Source: Reinekea sp. G2M2-21 (GTDB lineage: Bacteria > Pseudomonadota > Gammaproteobacteria > Pseudomonadales > Natronospirillaceae). From it: 64,000 bases of DNA. Every line of letters begins with the position of its first letter. Positions within the stretch are counted from its first letter, which is position 1. This document shows positions 10,801 through 17,971 of this stretch, in pieces. A program made the position numbers and the translations under genes. The notes beneath the pieces are model-generated. The model had not been told where the DNA came from. It was given only the letters and a program-made list of their open reading frames with translations, and did not search any database. The stretch spans positions 62,001 to 126,000 of the forward strand of contig NZ_JADPQG010000011.1 in the NCBI RefSeq assembly GCF_015687175.1, read 5' to 3'.

Positions 10801-11746
10801 ACCCCAGAAAACCACCGATTAAATTCGTGGCGTTGCGGGTGACGGTTTTATTGGTTATCGGGCTTTTTCCCAGAATCACACAGAGCAAGGTATAGCCGGG
10901 CACATTACGGGCGATTTTTTCAGCTTTGTTCGCCACCCAGCCACGTTGAACGGTGGGTTCGGCGAGGCGATCGACCGCATTCTCAGGCTGTTCTTGCTTA
11001 CGACGTGTCTGTTGCACCACGTGGGTCAGTTCGTGTGCCATCAGCCGTCGGTTATCTACCGATTCGCCTTTTCCCAGCCAAATGTGGTGTTTATAGGTAA
11101 ACGCACGCGCGCCAATACGTTCCGCAGTTATGCGGTCCTCTGGTGTGTCGTGAATGCGAACATCGGAAAAGGGGACGTTAAAACGAGGCTCCATGAATTG
11201 CCGAACGCCATCGGGTAACGCGCGACCGGCACCGGGTTGATTCACCGCCTGTGTCACATCCGTTGGCGCCTGTCCACCTTCCGCTCCAACGGCGACGCCT
11301 TCTTGTGACGCTCGTGCAACTTCTTCTTTCGGGTTATCGGGGCGGCCGTTTTCAATTTCTGAAAATTCATCGTTTGCAAGGCCCGCAGTATCAACGTCCT
11401 CACCTGCAGAGACTGTTGGTTCCTGTTGTTCTGCAGGTATGGCCGGGTCAGCGTCAAAGGTATCGGTATTGGGTTGGCTGCTTTGGTCAGCGCTCGCAGT
11501 GCGATTCGCTTGTGGATCTTCGCTGTTTACGGACACATCCAGACTGGGCGCTGACATGGTGACAACGCGATCGGCGTTACTTTCGGCTTCGTGCTCCAGC
11601 GGATCGTTAGCGGCGCCGACCCGCAGTGCCGGTTGAATCAGTTTACGATCCAGTAAGGTTGCGTGCGTTGCGGAGGCTCGGCGCACCGGAACCCGAACCT
11701 TGCTGGTTTTAGCGGTTTGCTTACTGGCAACGGCTTTAGATTTCAT
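7874..11746 (-). CDS. DUF4157 (eCIS core) protein with helical core and two DH/YRPxHR modules; probable cargo
   Basis: This 1290-residue protein is the last gene of the eCIS operon. Domain order: basic N-terminus; propeptide-like stretch with the DPLEHEAES motif typical of DUF4157 proteins; acidic linker; DUF4157 at about 170-245 with the zinc-protease-like motif MAHELTHVVQQ (236-246); an unusually long amphipathic to hydrophobic helical region at about 265-720; a charged linker; then two similar C-terminal modules. Module 1 starts with NYYENDH (878-884) and contains IYRPTHR; module 2 starts with GNYLEYDH (1080-1087) and contains LYRPVHR (about 1171-1177). Each module ends in a lysine-rich helical segment. 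DUF4157 marks proteins loaded into eCIS particles. The modules have an HNH-like spacing of DH and later H, so nuclease activity is possible but unproven. A tape-measure role for the helical part is an alternative. Confidence 0.8.
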   Translation of the reverse strand: MKSKAVASKQTAKTSKVRVPVRRASATHATLLDRKLIQPALRVGAANDPLEHEAESNADRVVTMSAPSLDVSVNSEDPQANRTASADQSSQPNTDTFDADPAIPAEQQEPTVSAGEDVDTAGLANDEFSEIENGRPDNPKEEVARASQEGVAVGAEGGQAPTDVTQAVNQPGAGRALPDGVRQFMEPRFNVPFSDVRIHDTPEDRITAERIGARAFTYKHHIWLGKGESVDNRRLMAHELTHVVQQTRRKQEQPENAVDRLAEPTVQRGWVANKAEKIARNVPGYTLLCVILGKSPITNKTVTRNATNLIGGFLGLLPGGDALFQKLQETRVLERAFDWVKKRLSTLDITWTRVKRLVGKFIDEKPIFSPIKTAKRIFKPLVQDVITFIKDIKDKILEFIVRGALALAGPYGEKIWGVIEKAKETISIILNNPLAFAKNLISAVVKGFKQFSSNIWKHLKAGLMAWLFGTMQGMNLEMPAKLDFKGIISIALQIVGLTYANFRQTLVKKLGQGGEKKVAFIERSVEVVKILVKEGFVGIWQRVLEMIEGFKTTVIDGIRDFVINTIVMGAISWIAGLSNPIGGIVKVALAIYNMIKAFLERLDQIVALANSIFSSIGAIAKGQLKQAADFIEKTIAATIPLFLAFVAALIPVTGITKTIRTIIKKLQAPVKKAMNKMVTFLVKKAKKLFSKILGKLNKKRKVPAAGFKIGNASHKLIPKKTGNKFSLTIATKPREADVVQQEMQTETKKAKEFGDDAKSVDELKNVMTTEVDQAETALAKVKPEQQKTSTKKTGDKADKETKDAGAKLAKLGPAIAQNPFYEDDPEDGAILRAKEPRIEAIEGDADLYSERGKITSKKIDEVATNAGLGDKGKQRLSNYYENDHIPEKSMAFLVQTYVQKTLKPTIEQGQRDGQAVTEPYVGDIDTRALGTKGEKLPALTIYRPTHRQKTAKDAKRRNHDQITTDAAAETTPQAMVAKLRTGIDAEMQEELKNISGIYNSDKAATEKIRAKVRKGMQHIGTMNKALYGFEPGKPPKVKKGPAKGEGSNLPMMGNAEQGIPNFFDLEGAHSIYGAKPEGVGNYLEYDHVVEATLAEKSRDLNLNDEAIAGGMDAALEAKAQTTADANQAEDAPTAKRILTTAKGRLTKLKEPVFAGKSVMNYNRDQAGTVALYRPVHREVTAAQANIQGSILQGIDLSSAREKVTDYAVSTPKDDTSKTQAQKDIQDKVKTRIDEHITSHSRAIKKFYASEVKDFKRINTSKQANEKIDLVVARVANTLKQLRTESLALFK

Positions 11747-11761
11747 GACCGGCAGCCCCGG

Positions 11762-13006
11762 CTAATACTGCGTACATTCGGCATTGGATGCGTTGGTTTC
11801 TTCATTTGCCTCATTAGGATTACCCTGCAAGAAGGCTTCAGCGTCTGCCCGCAGCGTGGTTTCCAGCGCGCTTTTCCAGGTTTGAATGTCGGCGGCGTTG
11901 TAGGGACAGATTTCGTGAATGTCGTTCCTGGCTTGAATGCGTTGTCGCAGCAATCGCTCTGAAACGCCGACATGGTAGCGTTCGTGGTGAAGAACACCTG
12001 CCTCGGTTTTTTGCTTTGGTGTCGTGAAACCGGTGCCTGCTTCGGTGTTAAAGCGATCCGCGCCCGGGTTCGGACCGCACTCTGTCCACCAGTCTCGACC
12101 GGTGGCTGGGTCTGAACGGGTAATTTCCGCTCTGTCGATCACCAGCGGAACGGTGGCCAGCACATTGATTTTCCGGGGGCAAAGTTGGTACTTCGCCTGG
12201 CTGCCGTTGGCGGTGTTACAGGTATCACAGGTTCGGCGTTCACGATGCCAAACGGACAACTGTCGCATTCGCGCAGAACCCCAGTTCGTCGACCCAAAGG
12301 GTGACCCACTGGGTGTGCCGTTTTGAATGAGCGGGGTGATGGTGACGGTCACCTCGGGATTGACCGGATTCGGACAGGTTTCGCAGTTCGCCGCGGGAGC
12401 CGCTTGCCGGTGGGCCGTGTGGCCGGAATCCTGTTGTGCAACATGTGCCAGTTCGTGGGCCATGATCTGTGTTCCGCCGCGTTGTTTTTCACCGTTGGCA
12501 AAGGCGATATTGTTTCCGTAGGTAAATGCACTGGCGTCAATGTGCTGCGCGGCTTGGTGGGCGCGTTCGCCTTCATGCAAGCGAACAGACGAAAAATCGC
12601 GGTCGAAGCGTGGTTCAAAAAAAGCCCGTTCGCTGTGCGATAGTGGTCGGCCAGCCCCGAGTGATTTGATCGACTGCGCGGCAGTTGTGGTGGCCGGTGA
12701 GGCTTTGCTGCCGGGTGCAACGGAAGGAGTCCCTTGGGCACTTCGTTGTGCGGTTTCTTCTTTCTTTTCATCATTGCATTGCGCGCACATGCGATGCACC
12801 TTGGGTTGACCCAGTGCCTGTGCTGCCATGGCATCGGCGGCTTTTTCGGCTGGGTCATGCGCGCCCCCAATCTGCACGGAACCATCTAATGCGTTCTGTT
12901 GTTTGGCGTCCTGTTTCACTGTTGTGGCCGAACGGGAGGCAGAGCGTCGGATGTTGGCACGCCGTTTTACATTCAATCGACGGCGTATTCGGGTTTTAGT
13001 GCTCAT
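11762..13006 (-). CDS. DUF4157 protein with a second HExxH motif; probable eCIS cargo
   Basis: A 414-residue protein. Residues 1-110 are basic and low-complexity with the propeptide features of DUF4157 proteins (AHDPAEKAADAM, KVHRMCAQC). DUF4157 follows at about 115-192 with MAHELAHVAQQ (182-192). The C-terminal half (205-414) is a cysteine-containing domain (CETC, CDTC, further single Cys) that carries a second zinc-protease-type motif, HERYH, at 341-345. This resembles a metallopeptidase toxin fused to the loading domain; I do not recognise the C-terminal family. GGGAGG precedes the start. Only 15 bases separate it from the last eCIS gene. Confidence 0.78.
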   Translation of the reverse strand: MSTKTRIRRRLNVKRRANIRRSASRSATTVKQDAKQQNALDGSVQIGGAHDPAEKAADAMAAQALGQPKVHRMCAQCNDEKKEETAQRSAQGTPSVAPGSKASPATTTAAQSIKSLGAGRPLSHSERAFFEPRFDRDFSSVRLHEGERAHQAAQHIDASAFTYGNNIAFANGEKQRGGTQIMAHELAHVAQQDSGHTAHRQAAPAANCETCPNPVNPEVTVTITPLIQNGTPSGSPFGSTNWGSARMRQLSVWHRERRTCDTCNTANGSQAKYQLCPRKINVLATVPLVIDRAEITRSDPATGRDWWTECGPNPGADRFNTEAGTGFTTPKQKTEAGVLHHERYHVGVSERLLRQRIQARNDIHEICPYNAADIQTWKSALETTLRADAEAFLQGNPNEANEETNASNAECTQY

Positions 13007-13026
13007 AGGGACCTCCCGTTTTGGGT

Positions 13027-16000
13027 TTATTTCACGCCACTGGCGATATGTTCCGCGGCGTCGCGTTTCAGCTGTCTGGCGGTGGCAATACTCAGTTTAG
13101 ATGTCCGAGCCAGAACACGCAGGTCGGTATCCGAAACGTTCGCCAGAGCCCCCAAATTGGTGATGCCTTTTTTCGCCAGATTGGTGGCGAACAGCTCATT
13201 GTCTTTGGTGACGGCCGTCACCGGTACTTCTTTGCGCAGGGATTCAATGAAGCCTGCACGTTCTTTCGCGGTTTCCGTCAAAATAGCTTTCTGTTGCTCT
13301 GCCAACGCGGCCAGTTCTTTTTGCGAGCTGCTGAGATCTTTTTGAATCTGTTCGCGCTCCTTGCGTATTTGGTCCAATGAAGCATTCAGCGTGTTGACAT
13401 CCTGACTGAGTAACTCTTTTTCTTCACGCAGTCGAATCAGATCGGCGCTGACGATGTCCGCATCGATCATGCCGGTATCGGTAGCGGACAATTCGGTGCC
13501 CGCGCTTAATTGTGTTGCCGTTTGGTAAAGGAATTTACCCCCGCCGGTTTCGAGTTTAACGTAATCCACGGCGACACCGTCGGAGACGATCAGGGCCACC
13601 TTATCGCCCGGCGCTACATCGCCTGCATCCAATACCAGGTTGGCTGCTTCAATACCTGCTGACGCGGCTTTAATTCGGGCGATGGCTTGCGCGTCGCCTA
13701 TGTCGATGGTTTCCGCGACCTCAATGCCATTGCCTTTGAACGCGACTTTCGCCTGATCGATCCCCAGATCATTGACGTCGACTTTGACCTTGAATTCGCT
13801 GGGCGAACGTTTGCCGCTGAACAGGCGCAGACCATCGTCAATTCTCGAAATGTAGTTTTCAGCCTTGAAGTCGATTTTCGGATCAAAATGCCAACGTTTT
13901 TCCGGGGCTTTGTAAATGGGACCGTCTGGAAGTTGCCCGATGGCAGGTGGTGGACAGCAAAATTCCGCCATGCGTTGAGAGTAGTTGTCGACCACTTCCT
14001 TCATAAAGTAATTCAGCCATCGCCAACTCATGGCTTGTTTGCGGCAGGCGTGCGCACAAACTTCACTGAGGCGGATCTGCCCATTTTCAACACGGCCTCG
14101 CAAGCAGGCAATGGGTACCAGATAGGGCGCTTCCCCTGGCGTTGGGCAACTTGGCATCACCGCTTTGCACAGACAACGTCGGATACGTTCTTCATCGCTT
14201 TCGTTAATGGCCTGGTAAACCAACGCTTCACGCATCATGAAACGTGCTTCGCGCACTTCACCCGTCGCGCCGTCCGGATTAATGTCTTCGTCGATCTGCT
14301 GAATGCGTTTGCGCAGCATTTCGGCGCCTTCAGCGTCATTGGTATGGCTTGCCCATTTCTCGACCAATTCGTCATTGAATTGCCGTGCAACAATCTGTTC
14401 GCCCTTATCCAGGCGTTGGTTGGCGGCCAGTTTCGGTTTGCCGGCTCCGTAAATGACTTTGTCGAGAACAGCTTTGTTATTGGCCGGTTGCGCTTTGTAG
14501 TGATCAACAAAACCATAGGGCTTATTTTTTTCCATGCAGGCTTGGAATGTTGACAGAAAGGAGGGGTCTTGCGGACCAAGGGCAAACTCCTTGGTCGCCA
14601 GGTGCGCGCGGATAATGCCGCCCGCTTCAACGGACAATGCCAGGCAAACTTTTTTCTCACTCAACAGGCTGTCAAATTCATCCAGGTTTGAGAAATGGAA
14701 AAACTCGCTGTCCAGTAATTTATTCAGATCAAGATCCGTTTGCTCGACGGAGCCTAAATGACCCATGCGATCCAGAATAGCGCCGCTGGTGTAACGCACG
14801 ACAGACGAATTCATTTGCCGTAATGAAGGGAAAACACCACAGACAACGCCCCAGTCGTGCAGCAGTCGCAGCATTTTTTCATTGCCAAAATCGACCTTAC
14901 ATAAGTTATTCAGCGCGTCCTGCACGTTATCGGTGCTGTCATATAAATGCGTACAGCCACTCGGGTCAAAGGCAATATCCGCTGCGCTGATGCCGCACAG
15001 GTTATCCAACGCCTGCTGTACGTTTTCGGCATCGCCGTACAATTTGGTGCAGTGATTGTCCAACTGAATGTGGCTGGCCGGCAAGTCCGCCAGTGTTGGA
15101 AAAGACAGCCGGCGGTTTTCGTCGTCGGACAACGGGACGACTTCGCCATCGGCTATGCGAAACAATGGGCAATAAAAGTGTTCCACGCCAACTGGCGTTT
15201 CACTGACGGCGCGAATCGGGGTTTCGGCAAAGCGTCGCGTTTCAATCAACCAATAATCGCCGGCGACGGTGGGAACCGAGGTTAGATCGATATCGGCGGT
15301 AAAGGCGTCCGTGGTCAATTGAATCGAGCGTCCGGATACTTCAAGGCTGCCGGACCCCATGGCATCCACTGTCTGTGCTGTGAAATCGACGTCTGCGATA
15401 CCAGACCAGCGTCGCACATACGGCCAAGTCTCACCGTCTGGTGCCGTCGCGATTTCCGGGTTGGCTAAGCTGGAGCCGCGGGTGCTGCACGCAACACTGC
15501 CGGTGTCGTGGTGGACGCCCAGATGTTTTTCGGTGCTGTCTGCATAAAACTCATATACGGCCCCGGCGCGGCTGAAATCTTCACTGTTAACGGTAGCCAC
15601 CGCAGTGGCTGAGGCATTTTCATCACTCCAGGCAATGCGGATGGTGCCGGGCGATTGCGCGTGGCCAGTGACCTGTAAAATCTCGATACGGAACAAACCA
15701 TTAGACACGGTCTGTTCGGCCGCAACCACATCAGCGCAGGGGTCGCAATCGTCGCTGATGGTTTCCGGGTCGACGGGTGTCACCGTCAGACGACCTAAGC
15801 CCTGTTTGGGGAAGCGACCGGAATCGAGCCCGAGTGTGTCCGCTTCCGCCAATGGCAGGTATTTAATCTGCGTTGTGGTACGTTGACGCAACGATGTTTC
15901 AGCGCCGTGCAGGCCTGGGTCTGTGAGTTGTTCATCCTCCAACGGTGTCACCGTGCGGTGCCACACATCGGCGTATAAAAGCCAGTTACCGGTAGTGGGC

Positions 16001-16329
16001 AGCGTTGGTGCCAGCGGAAAATCCGGTTGCTGAGCGTACAGCGACAGCGGTCCGGATAAGGGCCCCGTACTTTGGGTCATGCCTCGAACACCTTCGGCAA
16101 ACAGGACGCCTTCGGCAAGTGCGGGCAGGTTCGCTGCAATAACAACCGCGCCCTGTTGGTCGGGCACGCCATTGCCAACACTGAATTCACCTAAACCGTC
16201 CGTGCGTTTTTGGGCAATGTTACTTTGCTCACCGAGGTCGGCATCGGTCACCATGCCTCCCTGCACTTGATATACGCCGGAGTATTGTCGTGAAGGTCGG
16301 TAACTGTCGCGTGAAAAGTTTCCTTTCAT
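13027..16329 (-). CDS. eCIS baseplate/fibre-type protein with DUF6519-like N-terminus
   Basis: This 1100-residue protein begins MKGNFSRDSYRPSRQYSGV, matching the start of DUF6519 proteins (MKGDFTRxTF...), which are common in eCIS and phage-tail clusters between tail protein I and the cargo genes. The N-terminal third is beta-rich. Around residues 420-490 a motif C-T-x-L-Y-x(4)-N-V-Q-x-A-L-x-N-L-C occurs twice in tandem. The middle holds a cysteine-rich helical region (RRCLCKAVMPSCPTP and ACRKQ). Near the end is a coiled coil (about 985-1050) and then a helix-hairpin-helix-like segment (KKGITNLGALANVSDTDLRVLA). A structural role at the distal baseplate or as fibre is likely; receptor binding is a guess. 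Confidence 0.7.
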   Translation of the reverse strand: MKGNFSRDSYRPSRQYSGVYQVQGGMVTDADLGEQSNIAQKRTDGLGEFSVGNGVPDQQGAVVIAANLPALAEGVLFAEGVRGMTQSTGPLSGPLSLYAQQPDFPLAPTLPTTGNWLLYADVWHRTVTPLEDEQLTDPGLHGAETSLRQRTTTQIKYLPLAEADTLGLDSGRFPKQGLGRLTVTPVDPETISDDCDPCADVVAAEQTVSNGLFRIEILQVTGHAQSPGTIRIAWSDENASATAVATVNSEDFSRAGAVYEFYADSTEKHLGVHHDTGSVACSTRGSSLANPEIATAPDGETWPYVRRWSGIADVDFTAQTVDAMGSGSLEVSGRSIQLTTDAFTADIDLTSVPTVAGDYWLIETRRFAETPIRAVSETPVGVEHFYCPLFRIADGEVVPLSDDENRRLSFPTLADLPASHIQLDNHCTKLYGDAENVQQALDNLCGISAADIAFDPSGCTHLYDSTDNVQDALNNLCKVDFGNEKMLRLLHDWGVVCGVFPSLRQMNSSVVRYTSGAILDRMGHLGSVEQTDLDLNKLLDSEFFHFSNLDEFDSLLSEKKVCLALSVEAGGIIRAHLATKEFALGPQDPSFLSTFQACMEKNKPYGFVDHYKAQPANNKAVLDKVIYGAGKPKLAANQRLDKGEQIVARQFNDELVEKWASHTNDAEGAEMLRKRIQQIDEDINPDGATGEVREARFMMREALVYQAINESDEERIRRCLCKAVMPSCPTPGEAPYLVPIACLRGRVENGQIRLSEVCAHACRKQAMSWRWLNYFMKEVVDNYSQRMAEFCCPPPAIGQLPDGPIYKAPEKRWHFDPKIDFKAENYISRIDDGLRLFSGKRSPSEFKVKVDVNDLGIDQAKVAFKGNGIEVAETIDIGDAQAIARIKAASAGIEAANLVLDAGDVAPGDKVALIVSDGVAVDYVKLETGGGKFLYQTATQLSAGTELSATDTGMIDADIVSADLIRLREEKELLSQDVNTLNASLDQIRKEREQIQKDLSSSQKELAALAEQQKAILTETAKERAGFIESLRKEVPVTAVTKDNELFATNLAKKGITNLGALANVSDTDLRVLARTSKLSIATARQLKRDAAEHIASGVK

Positions 16330-16342
16330 AATGTAACTCTCT

Positions 16343-17971
16343 TTAAATTGTTTGCGCAGGTAAGCGAGCCAGATGTGGATCGTATTTGATCACGACGTCT
16401 TGGCCATAGGGTAGGTAGTCTGCAAGTTTCAGTTGCAGCGCTCGTATTTGGGCGGCATAAAACAGGTGGTGGTAAGCGCCCATTTCACCTTCGTTTTCGC
16501 TACCAAAACGAATTTTTTCAGATGACGTCAGGTTTAATACGCCTGCGCCAGGTTCGCCGAAATTGGCCGGTCGCAAGACGCATTCATCGCCATCGCGAAA
16601 CCATAAACGAATAAAATTTGGATCATCATCGGTATTCGACGGTGACTTGTCGGCACCACAATCCTGTAACGCGGCCAAGTTGGGCACGCGCGAAAAACGG
16701 ATGCAGGTTTCACCGCCGGAGCAGTTCACATCGATCAACTCGCCGTTAAAAATACAGTCCGATGCCCACAACCGTTCCAACCTTGTTTCCTGTAATACGG
16801 TGCAGTATTCCAGCTGCGCAAAACCGACGCCTCCCTGAATGTCGTTGAACAGGCAATCCTTCGCGATGACGGTGGGTTGCGTTGAAGGCACTTCAATTAT
16901 CAGATTCGCGATGGCGCATCGGTCAAGGCGTAATCGTGTCGAGGGCTCGGTAATGCGGACGGTTCCGGTGAACATTAACCCTTCCAACGCGACGTTCACA
17001 TCGCCTGGTATGGTGAGGTCACCACTGACGATAATGCGTTCCGGAAACACCAGCTGGTCATTGATTTTCAGTTGGTCGATAACATCGTCCTCCAGCAGGC
17101 CAAGTGCCGCAAAAATCTGTTCAGGACCAATGCGTTGTTCGGTCTGTTGGGCGTCATCAATCGCGATGTTGGCGGTGGTCGGTGACAGTGACGAACCATT
17201 AATACCTTCCGCGAAAAAACCGTGCGGCGGTTGTACGTGAATCAAGGTACGTTTGGGGTGGGGACCGGTGGCCTGATCCTGGTTGCGCACGTCGGGCGTG
17301 CGTGCCGACGTATCGTCATAAGCATTGGGAAAACAGGGTGCACCGGTTCGGTATTTAGGCTTCCAATATCGTTGTGCTGACGCTGTGACGCGACCAAATT
17401 CGTCCCGTGTGGGTGAGGTAATCAGATACAGCGGATTGTTGCCACCGGTGTCTGCGACGGCCCGGTTGCTGTAACGGATGTCCGGCGTGCCCATTGGCGT
17501 ATCGACTCGCGCATTTTGCGTAGAGAAGGGCGGTAGAGACATGCGCGGGGTGGTGAGCGTGCGGCGCCAACCTTCCACCACGACTGCCTCTAACTGGCAT
17601 ATCACATCCGCAATATCATCGACCGTTTGCAGTGTGCCTTTGCTCTTGTACCAGGACACCGTTTCGCTGAGTTCGTCGCGCCGGGCATCTGGGTCTGGAG
17701 CACGGAGTTGCGCACCGACCAGTTCCGCCAGATAGGGAATCAGCCAGGTTTGAATCTCACGACCATTGTCGGCGGCCTCGGCGAAGGCATCGGCATAGGC
17801 TTGCTCCATCGTGTTTCGAATCAGGTCGAACAGATGTCCAAAGCTGTGCAGGTAGGCTTCCAGGTCACCTAACTCATCTTTGGTTGGAGCCCGGTCCTGG
17901 TAACGATATTCTTCAGGCAGTTCCCGGTAGAGTAATTGCCCGGCACGGGATTTAAGTTTGCTCACACTCAT
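16343..17971 (-). CDS. eCIS tail-protein-I-like baseplate protein with beta-helix
   Basis: The N-terminal 150 residues of this 542-residue protein match phage tail protein I: LYRELPEEYR, a region counting helices, then TVSWYKSKGTLQTVDDIADVI. The rest is a beta-rich, beta-helix-like segment with many aspartate/asparagine turns and cysteines (for example IEVPSTQPTVIAKDCLFNDIQGG), and a C-terminal part ending in helical sequence. In P2-like and eCIS baseplates this subunit bridges the baseplate J proteins and the fibres. Its start is in an ATGA overlap with the preceding J-like gene, and the DUF6519-type gene follows 13 bases later. Confidence 0.75.
   Translation of the reverse strand: MSVSKLKSRAGQLLYRELPEEYRYQDRAPTKDELGDLEAYLHSFGHLFDLIRNTMEQAYADAFAEAADNGREIQTWLIPYLAELVGAQLRAPDPDARRDELSETVSWYKSKGTLQTVDDIADVICQLEAVVVEGWRRTLTTPRMSLPPFSTQNARVDTPMGTPDIRYSNRAVADTGGNNPLYLITSPTRDEFGRVTASAQRYWKPKYRTGAPCFPNAYDDTSARTPDVRNQDQATGPHPKRTLIHVQPPHGFFAEGINGSSLSPTTANIAIDDAQQTEQRIGPEQIFAALGLLEDDVIDQLKINDQLVFPERIIVSGDLTIPGDVNVALEGLMFTGTVRITEPSTRLRLDRCAIANLIIEVPSTQPTVIAKDCLFNDIQGGVGFAQLEYCTVLQETRLERLWASDCIFNGELIDVNCSGGETCIRFSRVPNLAALQDCGADKSPSNTDDDPNFIRLWFRDGDECVLRPANFGEPGAGVLNLTSSEKIRFGSENEGEMGAYHHLFYAAQIRALQLKLADYLPYGQDVVIKYDPHLARLPAQTI

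Noticed and set aside
8149-17872. Numerous plus-strand reading frames of 60-290 codons opposite the eCIS genes (for example 13687-14553)
   Set aside because: They lie opposite long minus-strand genes with clear family signatures, have arginine/cysteine-rich, low-information translations and no ribosome-binding sites; they are antisense shadows caused by codon bias.
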